A stretch of 64,000 nucleotides of DNA, from positions 186,001 to 250,000 of the forward strand of contig CAUFMG010000001.1 of assembly GCA_959026725.1 (NCBI GenBank), read 5' to 3'. Positions 8,082 through 15,701 of the stretch are shown here, in pieces. The translations under genes were made by a program, and so were the position numbers. Within the stretch, counting starts at the first letter, position 1, and each line of letters opens with the position of its first letter. This stretch comes from an uncultured Collinsella sp. (GTDB lineage Bacteria; Actinomycetota; Coriobacteriia; Coriobacteriales; Coriobacteriaceae). The notes under the pieces are model-generated. The model was not told the origin of the DNA and did not search any database. It saw only the letters and a program-made list of their open reading frames with translations.

Positions 8082-10964
8082 CTAAATAAACACGTCGACG
8101 AGGATGGGCATAAGGTTGAGCAGGCCAAACACCAGCGCCACGCCCCATCCGAGCTTAAAGCAGCTGCGCCAGGTGCTGCGTGCGAAGGTGTTGTCGATCA
8201 GCACCTCGACAAAATACGTCGCGGCCATCACGACCAGGGCTACGACCCAGCTCACCGGGTTGTCCCAAACAAAGAACATGCCCACCCACATCAAAAACAG
8301 CACGGTCTCGCACCAGTGCATAAGGGTCATCTTGGCCAGCGTGCCGCCGCTCATCTCGGTGGCGACGCCCTGGACGATCTCCTGATGCGCGTGATGCGAG
8401 TACGAAAGGTCAAACGGCGACTTGCGCAGCTTGATGGTAAGCACCGCGAGCAGCGCGAGGAAAATAGGCGCGCTGTACACGATGATGGGGGCCGACTGCC
8501 CCGTCACGGCGATGGAATCGAAGCTATCGGTAGCAAGGTACAGGCCCACGCTCATCAGCAGAACGGCGGGCTCGTAACTCATAACCTGCAGCAACTCACG
8601 ATCGGCGCCGACCTGGGCAAACGGGCTTTGCGTCGAGGCGGACGCCAGCACCACAAAGATCGCGGCGAGCGTCACCATAAAAGCGCACAGCAGCGTGTTG
8701 GAGCCCGACACAAAGATGCCGCCGCCCACGACGGTAAAGATGAGCGCGCACGCCATATAGGTATCGTCCATGGTGTTTACGCTGGCAGGGGCCTTGCGCA
8801 GGAGCTTGGCCACATCGTAGAAGGGTTGCAGCAGGCGCGGGCCCACGCGGCCCTGCATGCGGGCGGACAGCTTGCGATCGATGCCGTCGATCAGACCGCC
8901 CAGAAGCGGCGCAATCAGGACAAACGCCACGGTGCCTATAAAGATGCCCACGACGCCCGAGCCTTCGAAATACTTGCCGCGCAACACCGAGGGCGCGCTC
9001 ATGGCAAGTCGCTCGGGTCCAATCCACGCGCAACACAGCAGCGCAAACAAGATAATGCTGCAGCACACGACGCTACCCGCGGGGCCAATACGCTTCTCGC
9101 CAAGGGCGTCCTCCGAGTACCAATTGCGCTTTTCGGCCTTCACCTCGTGTCCCATCGAGCCGCGGAAATGGCGATATTTGTCGGTTCCCACGCCCGAAAG
9201 GTACACGTTGACGTGCGGCTTATTGCTCACGCGGAACGACGTCAGCAGCACCACGGCGATAAACGCCACGATAACCACCATCAGATACATGGCGTCCTTG
9301 CCAATAACGTACGGCACGCGGCCAAACACCATGGCGAGGTAAGGCGACACCAGGCCGCTCGAGATAACCGGGAACGCCACGCAGCACAGAATCAGCAGCG
9401 CGGCGATGGTGTTGAGCGCCATCCATTCGGTCTTATGGACATTGACCTCAACGTTTTGAGCCGTGGGGTCGACGCCCGAAAGCTTGGCAAGCCACTTGCC
9501 CCAGAAGTAAAACGTCGCGGCCGAGCCAAAGGCAAGCACCATGATCATGAGCACGTTGCCGGTCTGCGCAAACGCCACCAGGGCGCCCCACTTGGACACG
9601 AGCATGCCAAACGGCGCCACGAACATGCCCATGATGCCCAGCATCATCAGGCGCGTCAGGTGCGGCATGCGGCTGAACATACCGTCCATGTCCTCGATAT
9701 TGCGGCTGCCGATATGATGCTCGGCCGTGCCCACGCACAGGAACAGCAACGACTTTGCCACCGTGTGGAACAGGATCAGGAAGATGGCCGCCCATACGGC
9801 CTCGGGCGCGCCGACACCCAAGCAGGCACTGATGAGGCCCAAGTTGGAAATGGTGGAGTACGCGAGCACACGCTTGGCGTTGCTCTGCGAGATGGCCATG
9901 AGGGCAGCGAGCAAAAACGTGATGGCACCCACACTCGTGACCATAAAGCCGGTCACGGGATAGATGGCATAGAGCGGGCTCAGCTTGACCATCAGGAACA
10001 CGCCGGCTTTGACCATGGTTGACGAGTGCAGCAGGGCGCTCGTGGGCGTGGGGGCAACCATGGCACCCAACAGCCAAGTGTGGAACGGCATCTGTGCGGC
10101 CTTGGTGAGCGCGGCGAGCGACAACAGGATGACCGGCATCACCAGCAGCGCTGATTGCGCGGTACCGGCGCCGGAAAGCTCGATCATGCCCGAGATGGTC
10201 AGCGGCATGCCGTTAACGTGCAGGTACATGAGTCCGGCCAAAAACGCGATACCGCCCAGCATGTTGAAGATGATCTGGGTGAAGGCGTTCTTGATGGCCT
10301 CGGGCGTGCGCGTGTAGCCAATCATAAGGAACGAGCACACGGTGGTGATTTCCCAGCCGCAGAACAGCCACTCAAGGTTGTCGCTCGTCACGATGACGAA
10401 CATGGCCGAGAGGAACAGGAACATAAGCGCCAGGAACTGCGGGCGACGGTCGGGCGCGGTCTGCCCGCGCAGCGCGGCCTCGTGCTCGTCATGGGCCTGG
10501 AAGTCCTTCATGTAGCCCAGGGCATACACGCAGATAAGGCTACCGACAATGCCGACGGCGAGGACCATGATCACGCTCATGTAGTCTAGGTAGAGTGGCG
10601 TCGCCGTGACGGCTTCGGCCGCGGGCAGCGTCATGGCTGCAAAGGCGAGCGAACCCACCAGCTGGACTATGCCGAGCACCGTGGTGAGCGCGTTCCTATA
10701 TTTGTACGCGTTGTACAGGATGACGGCGCACAGGATGACGTCGATGACGGAGCTGATGATCGAGAGCACATGTGAGGTGCCGGGGGCAACCTCAAAGCTC
10801 TGCGGGCCCGTGCCAAAAAACATGACGGCGACTACAACTGTCACCGCCATAATAATGCCGGAACCTATGAGCCCCACCGCATCGCGGGCGCGGTCACCGC
10901 GCGCGAGCAGCATGCCCAGCGCCGGTACCAGCGGAAACAGGGTAAGGAAATACAGTAGCGTCAT
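8082..10964 (-). CDS. echAB: Fused Ech hydrogenase membrane subunit: EchA (NuoL/antiporter-like) + EchB (NuoH-like)
   Basis: A 960-residue polytopic membrane protein. Residues 1-660 match the proton/sodium antiporter-like NuoL/M/HyfB family (for example TKAAQMPFHTWLLGAM and TPTSALLHSSTMVKAG, the conserved Lys and His channel regions). From residue about 670 (position 8957) the sequence becomes a complete NuoH/HycD/EchB-type subunit, with the characteristic DRKLSARMQGRVGP loop and ADRELLQVMSYEP. In described Ech operons these are two genes, echA and echB; here they are one continuous reading frame. It is the first gene of the operon; RBS GGGGGAG stands 7 bp before the ATG. The subunit should couple H2 production or uptake to ion translocation. 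The ion is not predictable from sequence alone. Confidence 0.9.
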   Translation of the reverse strand: MTLLYFLTLFPLVPALGMLLARGDRARDAVGLIGSGIIMAVTVVVAVMFFGTGPQSFEVAPGTSHVLSIISSVIDVILCAVILYNAYKYRNALTTVLGIVQLVGSLAFAAMTLPAAEAVTATPLYLDYMSVIMVLAVGIVGSLICVYALGYMKDFQAHDEHEAALRGQTAPDRRPQFLALMFLFLSAMFVIVTSDNLEWLFCGWEITTVCSFLMIGYTRTPEAIKNAFTQIIFNMLGGIAFLAGLMYLHVNGMPLTISGMIELSGAGTAQSALLVMPVILLSLAALTKAAQMPFHTWLLGAMVAPTPTSALLHSSTMVKAGVFLMVKLSPLYAIYPVTGFMVTSVGAITFLLAALMAISQSNAKRVLAYSTISNLGLISACLGVGAPEAVWAAIFLILFHTVAKSLLFLCVGTAEHHIGSRNIEDMDGMFSRMPHLTRLMMLGIMGMFVAPFGMLVSKWGALVAFAQTGNVLMIMVLAFGSAATFYFWGKWLAKLSGVDPTAQNVEVNVHKTEWMALNTIAALLILCCVAFPVISSGLVSPYLAMVFGRVPYVIGKDAMYLMVVIVAFIAVVLLTSFRVSNKPHVNVYLSGVGTDKYRHFRGSMGHEVKAEKRNWYSEDALGEKRIGPAGSVVCCSIILFALLCCAWIGPERLAMSAPSVLRGKYFEGSGVVGIFIGTVAFVLIAPLLGGLIDGIDRKLSARMQGRVGPRLLQPFYDVAKLLRKAPASVNTMDDTYMACALIFTVVGGGIFVSGSNTLLCAFMVTLAAIFVVLASASTQSPFAQVGADRELLQVMSYEPAVLLMSVGLYLATDSFDSIAVTGQSAPIIVYSAPIFLALLAVLTIKLRKSPFDLSYSHHAHQEIVQGVATEMSGGTLAKMTLMHWCETVLFLMWVGMFFVWDNPVSWVVALVVMAATYFVEVLIDNTFARSTWRSCFKLGWGVALVFGLLNLMPILVDVFI

Positions 10965-11107
10965 ACCATCACTCCCCCATGCAAAAACGCTGCAATTGTT
11001 TAACGTTATAGCTCAATTGATGAGTAGCGGCAGCGGGTTTTCGGTCAACTGGGGAGTTTTAGGCGTACGGAGTAAGGGCACGTCCGCTTTGGAGCAGAGA
11101 GGCGGCA

Positions 11108-11132
11108 AGAAAAATGCGCCCCTGTGGGCGCA
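11108..11132 (-). terminator. Rho-independent terminator after the HTH gene
   Basis: On the minus strand TGCGCCC, a 4-nt loop (ACAG) and GGGCGCA are followed directly by TTTTTC. It lies 13 bp past the HTH gene stop and separates that gene from the hydrogenase operon. Confidence 0.8.
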
Positions 11133-11144
11133 CCATCCCGTTTG

Positions 11145-11540
11145 CTATTCTGCCTTTTTAACGCGCGGCTTGCGACCGCGCGGCTTATCGACCAGTGCGG
11201 CCTCACCGCTCTCGCGGTACTGACGGCACCAAGCCTTGACCGAAGACTCGCTGGGAATCTTGTGCTTGATCATGGCCTCGCGAACCGTCAAGCCGTTTTC
11301 CAGACGGTCCTTAACCACAGCGAGCTTGACGTCGTACGAATAGGTATGATGATGCGAACCGGCGTTGAGAACGGCGTCGGCACCGCCCACGGCATACGCG
11401 CGGGCCCACTGACGAGCCGTGGCCTGGGGAATGCCAAGCTCCGCGGCGAGAGCGCGATGACCGACCCCCTCTTGGAGGATCTCGACGGCGCGCTGCCTAA
11501 CCTCGGGCGCATGCGTGCGAGTCCTAGTTGCTTCCGACAT
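11145..11540 (-). CDS. Helix-turn-helix protein of transposase-OrfA type
   Basis: A 131-residue protein with two successive helix-turn-helix units: HRALAAELGIPQATARQWARA (about 30-50) and LTVREAMIKHKIPSESSVKAW (about 80-100). This matches the DNA-binding half of IS3/IS630-type transposases (OrfA, HTH_28/29), but no catalytic DDE partner or terminal inverted repeats are seen next to it. It ends in a basic tail (KPRGRKPRVKK). It may be a stranded IS fragment, or an orphan OrfA-like protein used as a regulator. The ATG at 11540 is chosen; a GTG three codons earlier is possible. It has its own terminator and sits between two leftward operons. Confidence 0.65.
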   Translation of the reverse strand: MSEATRTRTHAPEVRQRAVEILQEGVGHRALAAELGIPQATARQWARAYAVGGADAVLNAGSHHHTYSYDVKLAVVKDRLENGLTVREAMIKHKIPSESSVKAWCRQYRESGEAALVDKPRGRKPRVKKAE

Positions 11541-11742
11541 ACCTGCCACTTCTTAGCCTTAGCCGTTAATCTGCTTTCTTACGTGCAAGTTAGATAGTAG
11601 CATTTTACTGTTTGCTCAAAGCAGTTAATTAAAATAGACGCGGCGTTATCTGGGCATTTGGCACCAAATTACGACATTTCTTTATCGATTATTTACGCTG
11701 GTAGCTGACTCGCAGCTAATCGTCATTCGCTTGTCAACAAAA

Positions 11743-11772
11743 TTGACATCTCTTTATGTCCTTTGGTATAGA
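11743..11772 (+). promoter_or_regulatory. Strong sigma-70-like promoter with overlapping palindrome, no obvious gene downstream
   Basis: TTGACA (11743-11748), an 18-bp spacer and TATAGA (11767-11772) read rightward. The -35 is overlapped by the inverted repeat TGTCAA-CAAAA-TTGACA (about 11732-11748). The 11541-11989 gap contains no plus-strand gene, and transcription would run into the 3' end of the minus-strand oxidoreductase. It may drive a small or antisense RNA, or be fortuitous in an AT-rich stretch. Confidence 0.4.
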
Positions 11773-11873
11773 GGATATAGTTATTAACCCCTCCCACAAT
11801 AATTTTGAGTGATCTGCAATGCAGTAGACGTCCTCACTCCTCATGATTACCGCGCATTGCCATCCACTGGAGC

Positions 11874-11914
11874 AAAACAAAAAGGGCGGGACCTGCTGCG
11901 CTTGCAGGCCCCGC
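11874..11914 (-). terminator. Terminator of the OYE-type oxidoreductase gene
   Basis: Minus-strand hairpin GCGGGGCCTGC / GCAGGTCCCGC with a short loop, followed by CCTTTTTGTTT. It lies 75 bp after the stop of the 11990-14020 gene. Confidence 0.8.
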
Positions 11915-11989
11915 ACCGGTTGACACCCGACGGGACACAGCCGGGCGAGACGGATCCGTGCTACCGCCCCGCCTGGCCGCGATGTCCAA

Positions 11990-14020
11990 CTACAGCTCGT
12001 TGGCCGCGTGATACGCCGTGCGAATGGCGCTCGCAATGTCGGCGGTGCGCTCGCCCGAGCAGTCGCCCACGCAGGTCACGGGCACCGTCACGCCATCCAG
12101 GTCAAACGCGTTGGCCTTGGAGCCCACGGCCATCACCACGTAATCGCAGGCGATCTTCACCGGCTCCTCGGCGCCGTCCTCGGTGGTGCGAACAGCCTCC
12201 ACGCCCTCGTCGGTAATGGCGGTCAGGCGGGTCTTAACATGCTGCTCCACGTTGTGCTCTGCAAAGTCGCTCATAATCAGCGGCAGAATGGTCTCGGACT
12301 CGCCCGCGGCAATCTTGTCGAGCATCTCCACGATCGCCACCTCGCAGCCGTGCTGCAGCAGGTACTCGGCAGTCTCGGTGCCCACCAGGCCGCCGCCAAT
12401 GACGGCGACGCGGCCGCTGAGCTCCACCTTGCCGGCCAGCACGTCCCAGCTCGAGACGACCTTCTCCGAATCGGCACCCGGAACGGGGATGACCACGTCG
12501 TGTGCGCCCACGGCCACAATCGCAGCGTCGGCGGCGTTGAGGTCCTCAGCGGTAGCGGCATGGTTGAGCTCGACCTTCACGCCCAGGCCGGGCAGAATCT
12601 TCTCGTAGTACTCGACCGAGCGCATGATCTCGCCCTTGCGCGGAGGCGCGGCCGCCAGCACAATCTGGCCGCCCAGATGATCGCTCGCCTCGTAGACGGT
12701 CACGTCGTAGCCGCGCTTGGCCGCCACGCGCGCGGCCTCCAGACCGGCGATGCCGCCGCCCACCACGGCGATCTTCTTGTCGCCCTCGCCCGGCTTAATG
12801 GCGATGGTTGCCTCATCGCCGTTCTCGGCATTGAGCACGCACGAGATGTACTTGCGGTTTTGAATCGCGTCGACGCAGCCCTTGTTGCAGTTGAGGCACT
12901 CGCGGATGGGCTCACCCGTGGCGGCCTTCAGCGCAATGTCGGGGTCGCACATGAGCGAGCGGCCATAGGCGATGATGTCGGCGGCGCCGTCTTCCAGAAT
13001 CTTCTCGCCGGCCTCGACCGAAACCACGCGGCCGACGGTTGCCACCGGCACGGAGACCAGGGCCTTGACGCGCTCGGCCACGGGCAGCGTCCAGTTGTAG
13101 GGCATGGCGCCCATGGGCGGAATGGTGTCGCCCATGTTGCCGGTATGGTTGGCCTGCGCGACCTGGATCATGTCGATGCCCGCGCCCTCGAGCAGCTTGG
13201 CGAACTCGCAGGCCTCGTCGGGCAGCAGGCCGCCCTTGCCGCGCGGCGTGCCGTCGGGGTTCTCCATGATCACGGGGAGCTTGTACTCCACCATCAGCCC
13301 CGGCGCGGCCTCCTTAATGGCAGCGACGACCTCCAGCGCATAGCGAACGCGGTTCTCGAACGAGCCGCCGTACTCGTCGGTGCGCTTGTTGAGGATGGCC
13401 GAGCACAGCGAACCCACCAGGCGGTCGCCGTGGACCTCGATGGCGTCGATGCCGGCCTGCTGCGCGCGGGCGGCCGAGGCGGCGATGGCCTCCTTGATCT
13501 GGGTGAGCTGCTCTACGCTCGCCTCGTTCACAAAGTGCTGCATGTCGTGATGCAGCTTGGCGTAGGCCTGCTTGCGGATCTCGTTGGACTCGACCATCTT
13601 GGCGGCGAAGGTCTCCTCGTCGCCGGCGGCTTTGGCCTCCTGCGCGGCCTTGGCGGCGGCCATGGAACCCATGACCATGCGGCCGACACCGGGCACATCG
13701 TACTCGGGGTGGAACAGCTGCAGCGCGACCTTGGCGCCGTGCTTGTGGACGGCGTCGGCCAGCGCCTTAAACGTGGGAATCTGAGCGTCGGTCGCCAGCT
13801 TGGGCGTGGGGCTTGCGGTCATGACGGGAGCGACGTCGCCGATGACGATGTAGCTCACGCCGCCACGGGCCAGGCGCTCGTAAAAAGCCAGGCTGCGCTC
13901 GCCGATGGAACCGTCGCGCTCCTCATAGCCGGTGGTCAGCGGCGGAAACATAATGCGGTTCTTGAGCTCAAGGGGGCCAACCGTAATGGGCTGGAGCAGC
14001 TTGGATGCAGGTGTGGTCAT
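11990..14020 (-). CDS. NADH:flavin oxidoreductase / 2,4-dienoyl-CoA reductase-like (OYE + FAD/NAD domains)
   Basis: A 676-residue iron-sulfur flavoenzyme of the FadH/BaiCD/BaiH family. Residues 1-370 form an old-yellow-enzyme TIM barrel with FMN (GPLELKNRIMFPPL at the start, VEVHGDRL-type pocket, later TVGRVVSVEAGEKILEDGAADIIAYGR). A [4Fe-4S] site follows as CLNCNKGC and a Cys 11 residues on (SCVLNAENG). Two Rossmann folds come next, FAD (KIAVVGGGIAGLEAA, about 410) and NAD(P)H (RVAVIGGGLVGTETAE, about 535). Such enzymes reduce alpha,beta-unsaturated carbonyls: dienoyl-CoAs, bile-acid intermediates, cinnamates. The substrate cannot be read here. ATG 14020 is preferred over 14026 because of GAGAGGA spacing. 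It is monocistronic. Confidence 0.88.
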   Translation of the reverse strand: MTTPASKLLQPITVGPLELKNRIMFPPLTTGYEERDGSIGERSLAFYERLARGGVSYIVIGDVAPVMTASPTPKLATDAQIPTFKALADAVHKHGAKVALQLFHPEYDVPGVGRMVMGSMAAAKAAQEAKAAGDEETFAAKMVESNEIRKQAYAKLHHDMQHFVNEASVEQLTQIKEAIAASAARAQQAGIDAIEVHGDRLVGSLCSAILNKRTDEYGGSFENRVRYALEVVAAIKEAAPGLMVEYKLPVIMENPDGTPRGKGGLLPDEACEFAKLLEGAGIDMIQVAQANHTGNMGDTIPPMGAMPYNWTLPVAERVKALVSVPVATVGRVVSVEAGEKILEDGAADIIAYGRSLMCDPDIALKAATGEPIRECLNCNKGCVDAIQNRKYISCVLNAENGDEATIAIKPGEGDKKIAVVGGGIAGLEAARVAAKRGYDVTVYEASDHLGGQIVLAAAPPRKGEIMRSVEYYEKILPGLGVKVELNHAATAEDLNAADAAIVAVGAHDVVIPVPGADSEKVVSSWDVLAGKVELSGRVAVIGGGLVGTETAEYLLQHGCEVAIVEMLDKIAAGESETILPLIMSDFAEHNVEQHVKTRLTAITDEGVEAVRTTEDGAEEPVKIACDYVVMAVGSKANAFDLDGVTVPVTCVGDCSGERTADIASAIRTAYHAANEL

Positions 14021-14162
14021 GGACATTCCTCTCTTGTAGGCGCGACGGCGATGATGCCGCGTAGTTGTCTAGAGGATATGGCATGGAGGCACAGCGGCAC
14101 AACGAAAATCGGCGAATATCAGGTGGCGGCAGGTGGATGGGGCGGGGCGGCCCGTCGGTTTG

Positions 14163-14459
14163 TCTCAATCTGTAACAGTTACGTGGCAAAACTGGGTCTT
14201 ACTGTTACAGATCGAGACATTCCTCTCGGCCCATCCTCAACAATCTAGATCTGTAACAGCTAGGCCCACTTTTGACCCCTACCTGTTACAGATCGAGACA
14301 AACCAAACCCGCCTGCTAGAAAATCTCAATCTGTAACGGTTACTCGGCAAAAACCGTCCCTCGTGTTACAGATTTAGACAAACACGACCAAGCCCACCGG
14401 TATATCTCGATCTGTAACACCTAGCCGCCCAAATCGGGTCTAGATGTTACAGATCGAGA
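14163..14459. repeat. Regular array of eight alternately inverted 15-bp repeats (four ~55-bp palindromes, 80/81-bp period)
   Basis: The half-site TCTCRATCTGTAACA and its inverse TGTTACAGATCGAGA alternate at 14163, 14203, 14244, 14284, 14324, 14364, 14405 and 14445. The seven spacers are 25, 26, 25, 25, 25, 26 and 25 bp. Pairs form hairpins whose centres are also loosely palindromic around A/T runs, while spacer sequences differ strongly. The array fills the gap between the oxidoreductase start and the tRNA-fMet terminator; there is no gene in 14021-14548. A second, two-palindrome copy lies at 32884-33018. Confidence 0.9.
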
Positions 14460-14506
14460 TTTTGTTTGAGAGGCCGAGAATTGGATCGAAAACACGGTCC
14501 CGAAAT

Positions 14507-14541
14507 AACAAAAAAGCTCGCCGGCTAGGCCGACGAGCTGC
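14507..14541 (-). terminator. Terminator of tRNA-fMet
   Basis: The minus-strand stem AGCTCGTCGGC / GCCGGCGAGCT with a short CTA loop is followed by TTTTTTG. It begins 8 bp after the CCA end of the tRNA. Confidence 0.9.
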
Positions 14542-14548
14542 AAGTTCT

Positions 14549-14625
14549 TGGTCGCGGGGGCAGGATTTGAACCTACGACCTCCGGGTTATGAGCCCGGCG
14601 AGCTACCAGACTGCTCCACCCCGCA
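14549..14625 (-). tRNA. Initiator tRNA-Met (CAU anticodon)
   Basis: A 77-nt cloverleaf with CCA encoded. The anticodon stem-loop CCGGG-CTCATAA-CCCGG has the three G:C pairs (GGG/CCC) that mark initiator tRNAs, and the D arm (GGAGCAGTCTGGTAGCTC) closely matches bacterial tRNA-fMet. The acceptor stem reads TGCGGGG against CCCCGCG-A-CCA, so position 1:72 is a U-G wobble rather than the C-A mismatch of E. coli; both leave the end unpaired or weak, as required for formylation. Promoter and terminator flank it; it is a single-gene unit. Confidence 0.97.
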
Positions 14626-14656
14626 ATGTCTGGGCGCTTCATGTGCGCAAGAAAGA

Positions 14657-14685
14657 ATATTACGCGGGAGTTCGGTAAGCGGCAA
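14657..14685 (-). promoter_or_regulatory. Promoter of tRNA-fMet
   Basis: TTGCCG (14680-14685), a 17-bp spacer and TAATAT (14657-14662) on the minus strand, with the -10 ending 31 bp before the mature tRNA 5' end. Confidence 0.7.
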
Positions 14686-14822
14686 GGAAAATCTCGTAGA
14701 GCATAATTCCTTCATATTTAAAACCCCTCAGCCCCTATCACCGTAAACGAATCGCAGCCGAGCGCCGTCGGCGGCGCGTATACAATGGTGCGCGTCCTTT
14801 TATGCCAACACTGGGAGTAGAC

Positions 14823-15596
14823 ATGCTGCTCGCTATCGATATGGGAAACACGCAGACGGCCATGGGCCTGTTTGACGGAGACGAGCTGGTGCAGTCGTGG
14901 CGTATGCCCACCGACCGCTCCTATACCGCCGACGAGATCCACGTGCGCCTGATGGGTTTCTTTAAGATGTACGGCCTTTCGCTCGATGCGGTCGACGCAA
15001 TCGCCTTTGCGGGCGTGGTGCCGCAGCTCTCGCGCGAGTGGCACGCCGTGGCCGACCGCATTGCCGCGGACGCCATCGTCATCGGGCCGCAGACGGCCGC
15101 GGTGACCAAGCTGCGCGCGGCGCGCCCCCAGGCCGTAGGTGCCGATCGCGTCGCCAACGCCGTTGCGGCCGAGACTTTCTACGGCGCGCCGGCAATCGTG
15201 GTGGACTTTGGCACCGCGACCAATATCGACGTCATCGATGAGGACGGTTATTACATTGGCGGAGCGATCGCGCCGGGCATCCGCATCTCCATGGACGCGC
15301 TTGCCGCCCGTGCCGCCAAGCTCGCCAGCGTGCCGCTCGAGGCGCCCGAGCACGCCATCGGCCGCGATACCGAGGAATGCATCAAGGTCGGCGCCGTAAC
15401 GGGCGCCGCCGCCATGGCTGAGGGCCTGGTCGCGCGCATGAAGCGCGAGCTGGGCCGCGAGGATGCCACCGTTATCGCCACGGGCGGTCTCGCCAGCATC
15501 GTCGCCGATTCGACCGATGCCTTCGACGTGGTCGACGGACAGCTCACCATCAAGGGTATCTGCGAAATCTACCGCCGCATGCAGGAGCTGGGATAG
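14823..15596 (+). CDS. coaX: Type III pantothenate kinase (CoaX)
   Basis: A 257-residue cytoplasmic kinase that phosphorylates pantothenate, the first step of coenzyme A synthesis. Family motifs are in order: the ATP-binding AIDMGNTQTAMGL at the N-terminus, PQAVGADRVANAVAA at about 100 (pantothenate binding/dimer) and VDFGTATNIDVID at about 125. Length is typical. The ATG at 14823 is chosen because GGGAG stands 7 bp before it; an upstream in-frame ATG at 14802 lacks a site. The gene is monocistronic, facing away from tRNA-fMet, with a 41-bp hairpin at 15653-15693 as the nearest 3' structure. Confidence 0.95.
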   Translation: MLLAIDMGNTQTAMGLFDGDELVQSWRMPTDRSYTADEIHVRLMGFFKMYGLSLDAVDAIAFAGVVPQLSREWHAVADRIAADAIVIGPQTAAVTKLRAARPQAVGADRVANAVAAETFYGAPAIVVDFGTATNIDVIDEDGYYIGGAIAPGIRISMDALAARAAKLASVPLEAPEHAIGRDTEECIKVGAVTGAAAMAEGLVARMKRELGREDATVIATGGLASIVADSTDAFDVVDGQLTIKGICEIYRRMQELG

Positions 15597-15652
15597 AGCA
15601 GGGGCTTAAGTCGAGCACGAACGCGAGCGGCGAACTAGGCAACGCATCGGTC

Positions 15653-15693
15653 CTATTCCTCAAAATCGAAAATTTATCAGTTTTGAGGAATAG
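15653..15693. repeat. 41-bp hairpin, copy 1, at the 3' side of the DUF4143 ATPase
   Basis: CTATTCCTCAAAA and TTTTGAGGAATAG form perfect 13-bp arms around a 15-nt AT-rich centre. It sits 9 bp beyond the stop of the ATPase gene. Two further copies lie on the other side at 16925-16965 and 17011-17051, and the arms are identical in all three. Confidence 0.9.
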
Positions 15694-15701
15694 GCTTTCT
15701 G

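Noticed and set aside
7923..10022. Plus-strand open frame of 699 codons opposite echAB
   Set aside because: Its product is His/Arg/Ala-rich nonsense; the minus frame has conserved NuoL and NuoH motifs. High GC makes long antisense frames common.
5636..10964. Respiratory complex I (nuo) remnant
   Set aside because: The large subunit keeps both Ni-binding CxxC pairs and the gene order is that of Ech hydrogenase, with no nuoE, nuoF or nuoG.
11145..11540. Complete insertion sequence around the HTH gene
   Set aside because: No DDE catalytic frame, terminal inverted repeats or target duplication could be found beside it.
12008..14248. Plus-strand open frame of 746 codons opposite the OYE enzyme
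   Set aside because: It is a shadow of a gene with intact FMN, Fe-S, FAD and NAD motifs.
14163..14459. CRISPR array
   Set aside because: Repeats are 15 bp, alternate in orientation and form hairpins with each other; no cas genes occur in the window. The regular spacing is real but the geometry is not that of CRISPR.
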